Positions 7,896 through 16,672 of a DNA stretch of 64,000 bases are shown here, in pieces. Numbering within the stretch: the stretch's first letter is position 1; each line of letters begins with the position of its first letter. This DNA is from Comamonadaceae bacterium (GTDB lineage: Bacteria > Pseudomonadota > Gammaproteobacteria > Burkholderiales > Burkholderiaceae_C), in assembly GCA_947455145.1 (NCBI GenBank), contig CANGME010000003.1:210814-274813 (forward strand), in the 5' to 3' direction. The notes beneath the pieces are model-generated. The model did not search any database. It was not told the DNA's origin and saw only the letters and a program-made list of their open reading frames with translations. A program made the translations under genes and the position numbers.

Positions 7896-9056
7896 ATGAA
7901 ATCAAACTCAAAAATCACCGCGTCCGCCATCACCACAGCCATTGCCTTGCTGATGTGCGGCACAGCGCTGGCCGATGTCACCATCGGCATCGTGCTGCCG
8001 CTCACCGGCCCCACCTCGGCCCTGGGCATCCCGATGAAAAACGCCATTGCCATGTGGCCCACCAGCATTGCCGGGCAAAAGCTCAACGTCATCATCTTGG
8101 ACGACGCCACCGACCCCACTCTGGCCTCCAAAAACGCCCGACGCTTGGTGACTGAAGACAAAGTGGACATGCTGATGGGCTCTGCCGCCACGCCCGCTGC
8201 CAACGCCGTGGCCGCCATCGCCGCCGAGACGGGCACCATGCAACTGAGCTTCTCGCCCATTGACGTGTCCACCGCCAAAGCACCTTGGTCTTACAACATG
8301 CCCCAGTCCACCCTGGTGATGTCGCATGCGTTGGTGCAGCATATGAAGAAGAACGGCGTCAAGACGGTCGGCTTTTTGGGCTACGCCGATGCATTTGGCG
8401 AGCTGTTCCTGCGCGACATGAAGATCAAAATGGCCGGCACGGACGTGAAGTTTGTGTCTGAAGAGCGCTTCGCCCGCACCGACACCAGTGTCACCGCGCA
8501 AGCGCTCAAAGTGACCGCAGGCAACCCCGACGCCATCTTCATCGTGGCCTCCGGCAGCGGCGCGGCCATGCCCCACAAAGCGCTGATCGAGCGCGGCTAC
8601 AAGGGCAAGATTTACCAAACCCACGGCGCGGCTTCACGTGACCTGATGCGCGTGGGCGGCAAGGACGTGGAAGGCGGCTATGTGGTCGCAGGCCCCGGCG
8701 TAGTGGCCGAGCAGTTGCCCGCCAACCACCCCAGCAAGGCAGTGGCCTTGAAGTTTGTTCAAGCGTGGGAAAAAACCTACGGCCCGAATAGCCGCAACAC
8801 CTTTGCCGGCCATGCATATGACGCGTCCATCTTGCTGCAAAAAATCATCCCCATCGCACTCAAATCTGCCAAGCCAGGCACGCCTGAGTTCCGTGGCGCT
8901 CTGAAAGCCGCGATGGAGAACTCCGGCCCTATCCCGCTGTTCCACGGCACAGTGAACTACACCGCCACCAACCACGGCGGCTACACCGATGACACTGGCG
9001 TGATCATGCGCATCGTCAATGGCGACTGGAAGCTGGACGGCGTGACGACGAAGTAA
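7896..9056 (+). CDS. ABC transporter periplasmic substrate-binding protein, branched-chain amino acid (LivK) type
   Basis: The 386-residue protein has a signal peptide ending near CGTALA (about residue 26), followed by DVTIGIVLPLTGPTSALG, the standard first strand of type I periplasmic binding proteins of the HAAT family. The start has a good AGGAG site. It precedes livH, livMG and livF in the same direction and is the binding component of that importer. Because the surrounding genes degrade an aromatic acid via CoA thioesters, I infer that the ligand is a hydroxycinnamate or similar phenyl acid rather than an amino acid. Confidence 0.9.
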   Translation: MKSNSKITASAITTAIALLMCGTALADVTIGIVLPLTGPTSALGIPMKNAIAMWPTSIAGQKLNVIILDDATDPTLASKNARRLVTEDKVDMLMGSAATPAANAVAAIAAETGTMQLSFSPIDVSTAKAPWSYNMPQSTLVMSHALVQHMKKNGVKTVGFLGYADAFGELFLRDMKIKMAGTDVKFVSEERFARTDTSVTAQALKVTAGNPDAIFIVASGSGAAMPHKALIERGYKGKIYQTHGAASRDLMRVGGKDVEGGYVVAGPGVVAEQLPANHPSKAVALKFVQAWEKTYGPNSRNTFAGHAYDASILLQKIIPIALKSAKPGTPEFRGALKAAMENSGPIPLFHGTVNYTATNHGGYTDDTGVIMRIVNGDWKLDGVTTK

Positions 9057-9086
9057 CTGCGGACGAAAGTTCTTTGGATAAATTTC

Positions 9087-9144
9087 CGTTCGGGCTGAGC
9101 CTGTCGAAGTCTTGCGAGTCCTTCGACAGGCTCAGGATGAACGG
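9087..9144. repeat. Palindromic element copy 2, between the binding-protein gene and livH
   Basis: Arms CGTTCGGGCTGAGCCTGTCG and a near-complementary right arm ending in ATGAACGG flank a short centre. It lies between an abundant binding-protein gene and the permease gene, a position where a stem-loop could stabilise the upstream mRNA part; that role is inference. Confidence 0.88.
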
Positions 9145-9192
9145 AGTTATTTAACATTCATCATTTAATTTTCGCAACCAAGGCATTCCCCC

Positions 9193-10233
9193 ATGGATCT
9201 GAATATCGCGAGCATTTTGTTGCTCGATGGCTTGACCAACGCCGCCATTTACGCGCTGATGGGCTTGGCCACGGTGCTGGTGTTTGCGGTGACGCGCATC
9301 ATCTTCATCCCCCAGGGTGAATTTGTGACCTATGGGGCCTTGACGCTGGCGATTTTTCAGACCGGCCAAGTGCCGGGCACGGTGTGGTTGCTGCTCTTGC
9401 TGGCCGCACTGGCCGCACTGGTGGAGGGCTGGCAGCACTGGCAACGCCAACGTGCGTTGATGCAAGCGGCCAAAGCCGCGCTCAAGGTGATAGTGATGCC
9501 CAGTGTGATTGCGGCAATGGCCGTGTGGGCAGCACCGCAGCAACTGCCGCTGTTGGTGCAGGCTGCGCTCACGCTGGCCATCGTGGCCGCGTTCGGGCCG
9601 CTGGTGTACCGGCTGGCTTACCAGTCGCTGGCCGATGCATCGTCGCTGGTGCTGCTGATTGTCTCGGTCGGCGTGCACTTTGCTTTGACGGGCTTGGGGC
9701 TATTATTTTTTGGTGCCGAGGGTTACCGCAACCCTTCGTTTTGGGACGAGCGCTTTGCCGTCGCGGGCCTGTCCATCACGGGGCAGACCGTCATCATTTT
9801 TGTCGCCACCGTGGCCTTGATGGTGTTGCTGTGGTTGTTTTTTGAACGCACGCTCTACGGCAAGGCCTTGCGCGCCACGGCGGTGAACCGCTTGGGTGCG
9901 CGGCTGATGGGCATCTCGTCACAAAGCGCGGGCCAGCTCACGCTGATGATGGCGGCGCTGATTGGTGCGCTGTCAGGCCTGTTGATAGGCCCGACCACCA
10001 CCGTGTTTTATGACTCTGGTTTTTTGATTGGTCTCAAAGGTTTTGTAGCCGCCGTGGTGGGTGGCTTGGCCAGCTACCCGGTTGCGGCGCTGGGCGCTTT
10101 GCTGGTGGGTGTGGTGGAGGCTTTTGGTTCGTTTTGGGCGAGCGCGTTCAAAGAGGTGATCGTGTTCACCATGATCTTGCCCGTGCTCTTTTGGCGCTCG
10201 CTGCGCAGCGGTCATTCAGACGAGGAGCATTGA
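9193..10233 (+). CDS. livH: ABC transporter inner-membrane permease, LivH type
   Basis: The 346-residue, strongly hydrophobic protein starts with [21 protein letters not shown] and ends with a [32 protein letters not shown] block, both typical of LivH permeases. A segment after about residue 70 is longer than in E. coli LivH and holds a charged stretch ([11 protein letters not shown]) followed by extra hydrophobic segments. It forms the translocation pore with the LivM half of the next gene. The stop is one base before that gene's ATG. Confidence 0.9.
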   Translation: MDLNIASILLLDGLTNAAIYALMGLATVLVFAVTRIIFIPQGEFVTYGALTLAIFQTGQVPGTVWLLLLLAALAALVEGWQHWQRQRALMQAAKAALKVIVMPSVIAAMAVWAAPQQLPLLVQAALTLAIVAAFGPLVYRLAYQSLADASSLVLLIVSVGVHFALTGLGLLFFGAEGYRNPSFWDERFAVAGLSITGQTVIIFVATVALMVLLWLFFERTLYGKALRATAVNRLGARLMGISSQSAGQLTLMMAALIGALSGLLIGPTTTVFYDSGFLIGLKGFVAAVVGGLASYPVAALGALLVGVVEAFGSFWASAFKEVIVFTMILPVLFWRSLRSGHSDEEH

Positions 10234-10234
10234 G

Positions 10235-12025
10235 ATGAACTTCGCTCATCACCTTCGTTCTTTAGGCCTGCCTGCGCTGATCCTCGCGCTGGTGGGTGTC
10301 TGCATTCTTCCCGTGCCTGAGTTTTGGATCACCCAGCTCAACTACATCGGCATTGCCAGTTTGGCCGTGCTGGGTCTGGTCTTGCTCACTGGTGTGGGCG
10401 GGCTCACCTCCTTTGGGCAAGCGGCTTTTGTCGGCATTGGGGCCTACACCACGGCTTACTTGTCAGCCACGATGGAATGGTCGCCCTGGCTTAGTCTGCT
10501 GGTGGGCCTGGGCATCACGGCCATCAGCGCGCTGGTGCTGGGCTGGATCACCTTGCGCATGTCGGGCCACTACCTGCCGCTGGCCACCATCGCCTGGGGT
10601 TTGTCGCTGTACTACACCATGGGCAACCTGGATGCGCTGGGCAAGTACGACGGTATTTTGAATCTGCCCGGCCTGTCTATAGGCGCTTGGCAAATCGGCC
10701 AGCAGCGGGTGTATTTGCTCTTCACCTGGGCGCTGCTCTTGCTGGCGTGTTTAGGCGTGCAGCGCCTGCTCGATTCACGCGGTGGGCGCGCCATCCGCGC
10801 ACTGCGCACCGGCTCCTCTATGGCCGAGGCCATGGGCGTTAACACACTGCGCTACAAGATAGCCATCTTCGTGATGGCAGCACTCTTGGGCTGCGTCTCG
10901 GGTTGGCTGTACGCCCACTTTCAGCGCGCGGTCAATCCAGCCCCGTTTGGCCTGCGCATTGGCATTGAGTATTTGTTCATGGCGGTGATGGGCGGGGCTG
11001 GTTTTGTTTGGGGTGCGATTGCGGGCACAGCCATCACCACCCTGCTGGCCGACCAGTTGCAAGTGCTGCTGCCCAAGTTGATTGGCCACAGCGGCAACTA
11101 CGAGGTGATTGTGTTTGGCGTGGTGCTGGTGCTGGTGCTGAAGTACGCGCCCGATGGCGTCTGGGCGTTTGTGGATCGGCGCTTGCCTGCTCCCCCGCGC
11201 CGCGATGACACCAGCGGCGGCTGGGCCCAAGCCACCGCTTTAAGCGCGCGTGCCAAACCTGCCCCGCAAGAAGTGGTCTTGCAGGTGCAGGACATCCGCA
11301 AAGAGTTTGGCGGCTTAGTGGCAGTCAACAACATCAACTTCACAGTCAAGGCTGGGCAAATCTTTGGGCTGATTGGCCCCAACGGTGCGGGCAAGTCCAC
11401 CACCTTCAACTTGATCACCGGCGTGCTCGCACCCACCAGCGGGCAGGTCACCTACCGGGGTGAAAACATCACCGGCTTGGCCGCGCGCGGCGTGGCACAA
11501 CGCGGCATCTCGCGCACGTTTCAGCACGTCAAGCTGATTGCCGACATGACAGTGCTAGAGAACGTGGCCCTGGGCGCGCACCTGCGCGGCGACAAAGGCG
11601 CGCTGTCCGCCATGCTGCGGCTGGACAAGGCCGAAGAACAACGCTTGTTCAAAGAAGCCGCCACACAGCTAACGCGCGTGGGCATGGGCGAGCAACTGCA
11701 TGAGTTGGCGGGCAACCTGCCCATGGGCTCGCAGCGCTTGCTGGAGATTGCCCGCGCCCTGTGCAATGACCCGGCCCTGCTGCTGCTGGATGAGCCCGCT
11801 GCGGGCCTGCGTTTTAAGGAAAAACAAGCCTTGATTGAAGTGCTGCGGCAATTGCGCAGCCAGGGCATGAGCATCTTGCTGGTGGAGCACGACATGGACT
11901 TGGTGATGGAGGTGTGCGACCGCATGGTGGTGATGGAGTTCGGCACGCGCTTGATTGAAGGCACGCCGTCAGAGATTCAAGCCAGCCCCGCTGTGCGCGC
12001 CGCCTACCTTGGCACTGAGCATTGA
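10235..12025 (+). CDS. Fused ABC transporter permease and ATPase (LivM-LivG)
   Basis: This is a 596-residue fusion. Residues 1 to about 315 are a LivM-type permease with many membrane segments and the LTSFGQAAFVGIGAYTTA motif. After a short linker, residues from about 345 form a LivG-type ATPase: Walker A GPNGAGKST (near 380), GISRTFQ, a degenerate signature LPMGSQRLLEIARAL, Walker B LLLLDEPAAG and the switch EHD. The fusion ties one permease to one ATPase in fixed stoichiometry and is a common arrangement in Burkholderiales aromatic-acid importers. It partners LivH and LivF. Confidence 0.93.
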   Translation: MNFAHHLRSLGLPALILALVGVCILPVPEFWITQLNYIGIASLAVLGLVLLTGVGGLTSFGQAAFVGIGAYTTAYLSATMEWSPWLSLLVGLGITAISALVLGWITLRMSGHYLPLATIAWGLSLYYTMGNLDALGKYDGILNLPGLSIGAWQIGQQRVYLLFTWALLLLACLGVQRLLDSRGGRAIRALRTGSSMAEAMGVNTLRYKIAIFVMAALLGCVSGWLYAHFQRAVNPAPFGLRIGIEYLFMAVMGGAGFVWGAIAGTAITTLLADQLQVLLPKLIGHSGNYEVIVFGVVLVLVLKYAPDGVWAFVDRRLPAPPRRDDTSGGWAQATALSARAKPAPQEVVLQVQDIRKEFGGLVAVNNINFTVKAGQIFGLIGPNGAGKSTTFNLITGVLAPTSGQVTYRGENITGLAARGVAQRGISRTFQHVKLIADMTVLENVALGAHLRGDKGALSAMLRLDKAEEQRLFKEAATQLTRVGMGEQLHELAGNLPMGSQRLLEIARALCNDPALLLLDEPAAGLRFKEKQALIEVLRQLRSQGMSILLVEHDMDLVMEVCDRMVVMEFGTRLIEGTPSEIQASPAVRAAYLGTEH

Positions 12026-12039
12026 AAGCGAGGCACAGC

Positions 12040-12825
12040 ATGTCTAACTCCACACCCAACACTTCACCCTCAACGTCATCTACCACCACGCCTCTATTGC
12101 GCGTGCACAACTTGCACGCCGGTTACGGCAAGGCCGAGGTGCTGCACGGCCTGGCACTGCACGCCGACAAGGGCAGCGTCATCACCGTCATTGGCCCCAA
12201 CGGGGCGGGCAAGTCCACCCTGCTCAACGCGCTGATGGGCGTGTTGCCCGCGCAAGGTGTGATTGAGTTCCAGGGCCAATCCATCGCCGCGCTCTCGCTG
12301 GAAGAACGCGTGATGTTGGGCATCGCCTTGGTGCCCGAAAAGCGCGAACTGTTCAGCAGCATGAGCGTGCAAGACAACCTGGTGCTGGGTGCGTACCGCC
12401 AGGTGCGCCTGCGCAACAAGCTCTGGCGCGAACAGCTCGACGTGGTGTACCAATTGTTTCCCCGCCTGCTAGAGCGCCGCTTGCAAGAGGCGGGCACTTT
12501 GTCCGGCGGCGAGCGCCAAATGCTGGCCGTGGGCCGAGCGCTGATGTCGCGCCCCACACTGCTGATGCTGGACGAGCCCAGCCTGGGCTTGGCCCCGCTG
12601 ATCGTCAAAGAAATTTTTAAAACCATTGCCACGCTGCGCAGCACCGGCGTGACCACCTTGCTGGTGGAGCAAAACGCCAGAGCCGCACTGGAAGCTGCCG
12701 ACTACGGCTACGTGCTGGAGATGGGTGAAGTGGGCTTGCAGGGTGCGGCGACCGAACTCGCCCATGACCCCCGCGTGATCGACACCTACCTAGGTGCAGC
12801 CCGCAAAGAAACGGCCACACCATGA
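12040..12825 (+). CDS. livF: ABC transporter ATP-binding protein, LivF type
   Basis: The 261-residue ATPase has Walker A GPNGAGKSTLLN, signature LSGGERQMLAVGRAL, Walker B LLMLDEPSLGLAP and the switch-region VEQNA. The LivF branch is shown by LVPEKRELFSSMSVQDNL. I prefer ATG 12040, which has a GAGG upstream; an in-frame TTG at 12022 overlaps the preceding stop. An unusually long Ser/Thr/Pro-rich leader precedes the fold (NSTPNTSPSTSSTTTP). It overlaps the following acyl-CoA dehydrogenase by four bases (ATGA). Confidence 0.92.
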   Translation: MSNSTPNTSPSTSSTTTPLLRVHNLHAGYGKAEVLHGLALHADKGSVITVIGPNGAGKSTLLNALMGVLPAQGVIEFQGQSIAALSLEERVMLGIALVPEKRELFSSMSVQDNLVLGAYRQVRLRNKLWREQLDVVYQLFPRLLERRLQEAGTLSGGERQMLAVGRALMSRPTLLMLDEPSLGLAPLIVKEIFKTIATLRSTGVTTLLVEQNARAALEAADYGYVLEMGEVGLQGAATELAHDPRVIDTYLGAARKETATP

Positions 12826-14558
12826 CCGGCTACCAACCCGAGCTGGACGACACGCTCAGCTTGCTGCGTGCCCTGCAAACCCCAGCGCAGTTGCAATCCC
12901 TGCCCGCGCATGCCGAGGTGGACGATGACTTGGTGCAACAGGTGTTGACCGAAGCCGCCAAGTTTGTCGCCGAAGTGGTCGCCCCTTTGAACCGTGATGG
13001 CGACGAGATTGGCTGCCGTCATGAGATCAAAGACGGGTTTGGCCATGTCACCACACCGCCGGGTTTTAAAGACGCCTACCAGGCCTTCTGGCAAGCAGGC
13101 TGGCCCGCCTTGAGCGCCGATCCCGCGCACGGTGGCCAAGGTTTGCCGGTGGTGCTGGAGGCGATTCTTTATGAAATGCTGAGCGCCGCCAACCACGGCT
13201 GGACCATGGCCCCCGGCCTGCTGCACGGCGCGTATGAATGTTTGGCCCACCACGGCAGTGATGAACTCCAAGCCCTCTACCTGAGCAAAATCGCCACCGG
13301 CGAATGGCTAAGCACCATGTGCCTGACCGAGCCGCACGCGGGCAGCGATTTGGGCTTGGCCCGAACCAAGGCTGTGCCCCAGCTTGACGGCAGTTATCAA
13401 CTCAGTGGAACCAAGATTTTCATCTCAGGCGGCGAGCATGATTTGAGCGACAACATCGTCCACCTCGTCCTGGCCCGGCTGCCCGATGCGCCGCCTGGGC
13501 CCAAGGGTTTGTCGCTGTTTTTGGTGCCCAAGTTCTATCCCGACGGCACGCGCAGCGCCGTGTACTGCGACCGCATCGAAGAAAAAATGGGTCTGCACGG
13601 CAGCGCCACGTGTGTCATGCGCTTTGACGAGGCCACCAGTTGGATCGTGGGCACGCCGGGGCGCGGCTTGAACGCCATGTTTGTGATGATGAACGCGGCG
13701 CGCCTGCACGTGGCCCTGCAAGGCCTGGGCCTGCTGAGCGCGGCTTGGCAAAAGGCCGATGCCTATGCTAAGGAGCGCCGCCAGATGCGCGCGCCCGGTG
13801 CAAGCCAGACCAGCCTGATTGCCGACCACCCCGCCATGCGCCGCATCCTGGACACCCAGCGGGCCTGGATCGACGCTGGACGCCTGATCGCCTACCGCAC
13901 GGCGCTAGAGCTCGACATCGCCAAACACCACGCCGAGCCCGCGCGCCGCGAGGCGGCGCAGCGCTGGTGCAGCTTGGTCACCCCGGTCATCAAAGCGGCC
14001 TTCACGCATCAGGCGTTTTATGGCGCTAGCGAATGCCTGCAAGTGTTCGGTGGCCACGGCTATGTGCGTGAATGGGGCATTGAGCAAATCGTGCGCGATG
14101 CTCGCGTGGCCATGATTTACGAGGGCACCAACGAAATCCAGGCCATCGACCTGCTGGTGCGCAAAGTGCTGCCAGACGGCGCTGCAGCCCTCACCACCTT
14201 GCTGCACGAGCTGCGCCAAGACATGGACGCCAGCCATGCCGCCGATGCGCAAGCCCTGCAACTGTTGACCACGCTGGGCGAAGCCAACCATGAACTCGTA
14301 CGCGCCTGTGCCCAAGACCCGGCCTTGGCCTACTGGGTGGCCGACGACTACCTGCGCGCTGTGGCCCTGGCCCTATTGGCCTGGGCTTGGGCGCGCATCG
14401 ATGCGGGCCTGCGCTCGTCTGCCAATCAAGAGCAACTGAACCCGCGCTGGCAAGCTCCAGCACAAGCCCTGCGCCACTGGGTGCTGCCCGAGTTCGACAT
14501 GCGAATGAACATCGTGTTACAGCGTTGCCTCAATGCGTCCACCACAACGAGCATCTAA
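12822..14558 (+). CDS. Acyl-CoA dehydrogenase, long form with C-terminal extension
   Basis: The 578-residue FAD enzyme has CLTEPHAGSDLGLARTKA and KIFISGGEHDLSDNIVHLVLAR in the middle domain. The catalytic base is Glu434 in IYEGTNEIQAIDLLVRKVL. Residues after about 460 form the extra C-terminal domain found in 560-600 residue acyl-CoA dehydrogenases. ATG overlaps the livF stop and the gene stops four bases before marR, so it belongs to the aromatic acid operon. I infer that it desaturates an arylpropionyl-CoA, allowing (hydroxy)phenylpropionates to join the hydroxycinnamate route. Confidence 0.9.
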   Translation: MTGYQPELDDTLSLLRALQTPAQLQSLPAHAEVDDDLVQQVLTEAAKFVAEVVAPLNRDGDEIGCRHEIKDGFGHVTTPPGFKDAYQAFWQAGWPALSADPAHGGQGLPVVLEAILYEMLSAANHGWTMAPGLLHGAYECLAHHGSDELQALYLSKIATGEWLSTMCLTEPHAGSDLGLARTKAVPQLDGSYQLSGTKIFISGGEHDLSDNIVHLVLARLPDAPPGPKGLSLFLVPKFYPDGTRSAVYCDRIEEKMGLHGSATCVMRFDEATSWIVGTPGRGLNAMFVMMNAARLHVALQGLGLLSAAWQKADAYAKERRQMRAPGASQTSLIADHPAMRRILDTQRAWIDAGRLIAYRTALELDIAKHHAEPARREAAQRWCSLVTPVIKAAFTHQAFYGASECLQVFGGHGYVREWGIEQIVRDARVAMIYEGTNEIQAIDLLVRKVLPDGAAALTTLLHELRQDMDASHAADAQALQLLTTLGEANHELVRACAQDPALAYWVADDYLRAVALALLAWAWARIDAGLRSSANQEQLNPRWQAPAQALRHWVLPEFDMRMNIVLQRCLNASTTTSI

Positions 14559-14562
14559 GGCT

Positions 14563-15036
14563 ATGACAGACCCCACCAGCAGCCCCGCAGCCGCAACATC
14601 CGCATCCAACGCCCCCATTGACACGCAATTTCTGGAAAGCCTGATCGGCTACAACGCGCGCCGCGCTGCACTGGCCGTGATTGAGCAGTTCCTCAAACAC
14701 ATGGCGGTGCATGAGTTGCGGCCTGTGAGTTTCTCGGTGCTGTCGCTCATCAAACACAACCCAGGCATCACCTCCAGCCAGTTGTGCACCACGTTGGGGA
14801 TCTTGCCGCCCAACTTGGTTGGGTTGATCAAGCCCCTAGTCAAACGCGCCTTGATCGAGCGCCGACCCCACCCGCACGATGGCCGCGCCATGGCGCTTCA
14901 CTTGACAGCCACAGGCCAGCGCGTGATGACCCAAGCCGAGCACACAGCCACAGAGTTGGAACTACAGGCGACCGCCAAGTTGAGTCCGACCGAGCGTAAA
15001 AACCTACTCCAACTTTTGAAAAAAGTGTACGCGTAA
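14563..15036 (+). CDS. MarR-family transcriptional regulator
   Basis: The 157-residue protein has a winged helix-turn-helix: LSLIKHNPGITSSQLCTTLG followed by LIERRPHPHDGRAM, whose DGR wing tip is typical of MarR proteins. It is the last gene of the operon. MarR repressors such as CouR and FerR sense hydroxycinnamoyl-CoA in other proteobacteria, which suits these neighbours. The inverted repeat at 4682-4700 is the obvious candidate operator. Effector and operator are inferred. Confidence 0.88.
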   Translation: MTDPTSSPAAATSASNAPIDTQFLESLIGYNARRAALAVIEQFLKHMAVHELRPVSFSVLSLIKHNPGITSSQLCTTLGILPPNLVGLIKPLVKRALIERRPHPHDGRAMALHLTATGQRVMTQAEHTATELELQATAKLSPTERKNLLQLLKKVYA

Positions 15037-15185
15037 ATACCCGGTTTCTCAGCAGTGTGAGACAAGTTGTAACGCCAGCTATGAATCTAGGAGCGGGGCA
15101 AAAAAGTGAGCTATAGTCGTCCCTCCCTCCCCCATCCAACCCCATTCCGCCCTAACTCGCTGCCCGATCTCAGGAGCTTTTTTCA

Positions 15186-15497
15186 ATGCTTTCAAAAGAA
15201 AACGTCGCTATTGGCCAGCTGCTCAGCCTACTGGAATCTCGCTACGCCATTCGGGTGCTGTGGGCCTTGCGCGATGGTCGGGCCCAGACCTTTCGCCTTT
15301 TACAAGACAGCGTGGGCGGCATCACCCCCAACACCTTGAACACGCGAATCAAAGAACTGCGCGCGGCGGGACTGATGACGCATGGCGATGAAGGCTACCT
15401 CGTCACCAGCTCGGGAGCCGACTTGCTCAAGCGTTTGGGCGATCTGCCTGCCTTTGCCAGCAAGTGGGTTCTGAGTCAGGCTAAAAAAGCCAAATAA
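15186..15497 (+). CDS. HxlR-like winged-helix transcriptional regulator
   Basis: The 103-residue protein is one winged-helix domain: ESRYAIRVLWALRDGRAQTFRLLQ, then ITPNTLNTRIKELRAAGLM as the recognition helix, then a short wing (GDEGYLVTSSG). This resembles HxlR regulators but lacks their usual N-terminal Cys region. It is separated from the MarR gene by about 150 bp, in which I see no clear terminator, and stands alone upstream of the FKBP gene. Target genes are unknown. Confidence 0.75.
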   Translation: MLSKENVAIGQLLSLLESRYAIRVLWALRDGRAQTFRLLQDSVGGITPNTLNTRIKELRAAGLMTHGDEGYLVTSSGADLLKRLGDLPAFASKWVLSQAKKAK

Positions 15498-15551
15498 AAT
15501 AGACGGTTTTAGACAACAGCCATCACCCCGATGGCGCGCAAGGATTATTTG

Positions 15552-15905
15552 ATGATTACCACCCCCTCCGGCCTGCAATACAACGACACCGTCATCGGAA
15601 CAGGCGAAACCGCCACCAAAGGTCAAAGCGTGACCGTTCACTACACCGGCTGGCTCTACAACAACGAGGCCCAAGGTGCAAAGTTCGACTCCAGCAAAGA
15701 CCGCAACGACCCGTTCGTGTTCTCGCTCGGCGCTGGAATGGTCATCCGTGGTTGGGACGAAGGCGTGGCGGGCATGCAAGTCGGCGGTGCGCGCACCCTG
15801 ATCATTCCTGCCGCCCTCGGCTACGGCGCACGAGGTGCAGGTGGTGTGATTCCGCCCAATGCCACACTCAAATTCGACGTAGAGCTGCTGGGCCTCAAAG
15901 GCTAA
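15552..15905 (+). CDS. FKBP-type peptidyl-prolyl cis-trans isomerase
   Basis: The 117-residue protein is a single FKBP domain: VTVHYTGWLYN, KFDSSKDRNDPFVFSLGAGMVIRGWDEGV, GGARTLIIPAALGYGARGAGGVIPPNATLKFDVELL. It contains the usual active-site Tyr, Asp and Trp. No signal peptide is present, so it is cytoplasmic. I chose ATG 15552 because it has AAGGA seven bases upstream; the in-frame ATG at 15531 does not. It precedes the heat-shock chaperone operon and is followed by a strong terminator. Confidence 0.92.
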   Translation: MITTPSGLQYNDTVIGTGETATKGQSVTVHYTGWLYNNEAQGAKFDSSKDRNDPFVFSLGAGMVIRGWDEGVAGMQVGGARTLIIPAALGYGARGAGGVIPPNATLKFDVELLGLKG

Positions 15906-15938
15906 GCCTGCGAACTGGTTCTGCCGTGATGAGGCATG

Positions 15939-15967
15939 AAGGGGCTTAGGCCCCTTTTGTTTTTTTG
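15939..15967 (+). terminator. Rho-independent terminator after the FKBP gene
   Basis: AAGGGGC-TTAG-GCCCCTT is a perfect 7-bp stem followed by TTGTTTTTTT. It separates the FKBP gene from the sigma-32-type promoter of grpE ten bases further on. Confidence 0.9.
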
Positions 15968-15976
15968 CCTCCTCCT

Positions 15977-16004
15977 CTTGAAATGCCGCCAGACGCCTCC
16001 ATCT
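15977..16004 (+). promoter_or_regulatory. Sigma-32-type heat-shock promoter of grpE
   Basis: CTTGAAA (15977-15983), a 13-bp spacer, then CTCCATCT (15997-16004), against the E. coli consensus CTTGAAA-N13-15-CCCCATNT: one mismatch in total. It lies 43 bp upstream of the grpE ATG. Confidence 0.8.
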
Positions 16005-16047
16005 CCGTGCTTGTCATCTCAACCCCTGACCCTTTCTGACTATTCGC

Positions 16048-16581
16048 ATGTCTGACAAACCTACACCCTCTCACCCCCCCACCCCGGTGGATGACCAGTC
16101 AATTCTGGACACCGATCCCTTGAGTCTGGCTCAAGCCGAATTGGCGACCTTGCAAGCCAAGAGCGCCGAGCTGGCCGACCAGTTCTTGCGCGCCAAGGCC
16201 GAGGCTGAAAACGCCCGCCGCCGCGCAGAGGACGAGATCTCCAAAGCCCGCAAATTTGCGGTCGAAAGCTTTGCTGAGAGCCTGCTGCCCGTGACCGACA
16301 GCTTGGAGGCCAGCCTGCTCATCAAGGACGCCACGCCCGAGCAAATCCGCGAAGGCGCACAGGCCACCTTGCGCCAGCTCAGTGCCGCGCTAGAGCGCAA
16401 CAAGGTGATCGCCATCAACCCGCCCGCTGGCGAAAAATTTGACCCGCACAAGCACCAAGCCATCAGCATGGTGCCTGCCGACCAAGAAGCCAACACCGTG
16501 GTCAGCGTGCTGCAAAAGGGCTACACCATTGCGGAGCGCGTGCTGCGCCCAGCCCTGGTGACCGTGGCCGCCCCGAAATAA
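16048..16581 (+). CDS. grpE: GrpE, nucleotide exchange factor for DnaK
   Basis: The 177-residue protein has the long N-terminal coiled coil ([21 protein letters not shown]) and the C-terminal beta domain ending [26 protein letters not shown], the family hallmark. GrpE speeds ADP release from DnaK in the cytoplasm. The gene has its own sigma-32-type promoter and is followed 91 bp later by dnaK, which has a second one. No hrcA repressor gene is linked, consistent with sigma-32 control. Confidence 0.97.
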   Translation: MSDKPTPSHPPTPVDDQSILDTDPLSLAQAELATLQAKSAELADQFLRAKAEAENARRRAEDEISKARKFAVESFAESLLPVTDSLEASLLIKDATPEQIREGAQATLRQLSAALERNKVIAINPPAGEKFDPHKHQAISMVPADQEANTVVSVLQKGYTIAERVLRPALVTVAAPK

Positions 16582-16610
16582 ACAATCGCTTAAAACTTGC
16601 TCAAAGTCCG

Positions 16611-16638
16611 CTTGAAAAGCGCTTGAGCAACCCTATCT
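16611..16638 (+). promoter_or_regulatory. Second sigma-32-type promoter, directly before dnaK
   Basis: CTTGAAA (16611-16617), a 13-bp spacer and CCCTATCT (16631-16638), one mismatch from consensus. It is embedded in an inverted repeat TTGCTCAA...TTGAGCAA (about 16597-16630) that could form a stem in the grpE read-through transcript. Confidence 0.75.
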
Positions 16639-16672
16639 AAATCACATCTATTTTTTTGAATCGGAGTTCATC

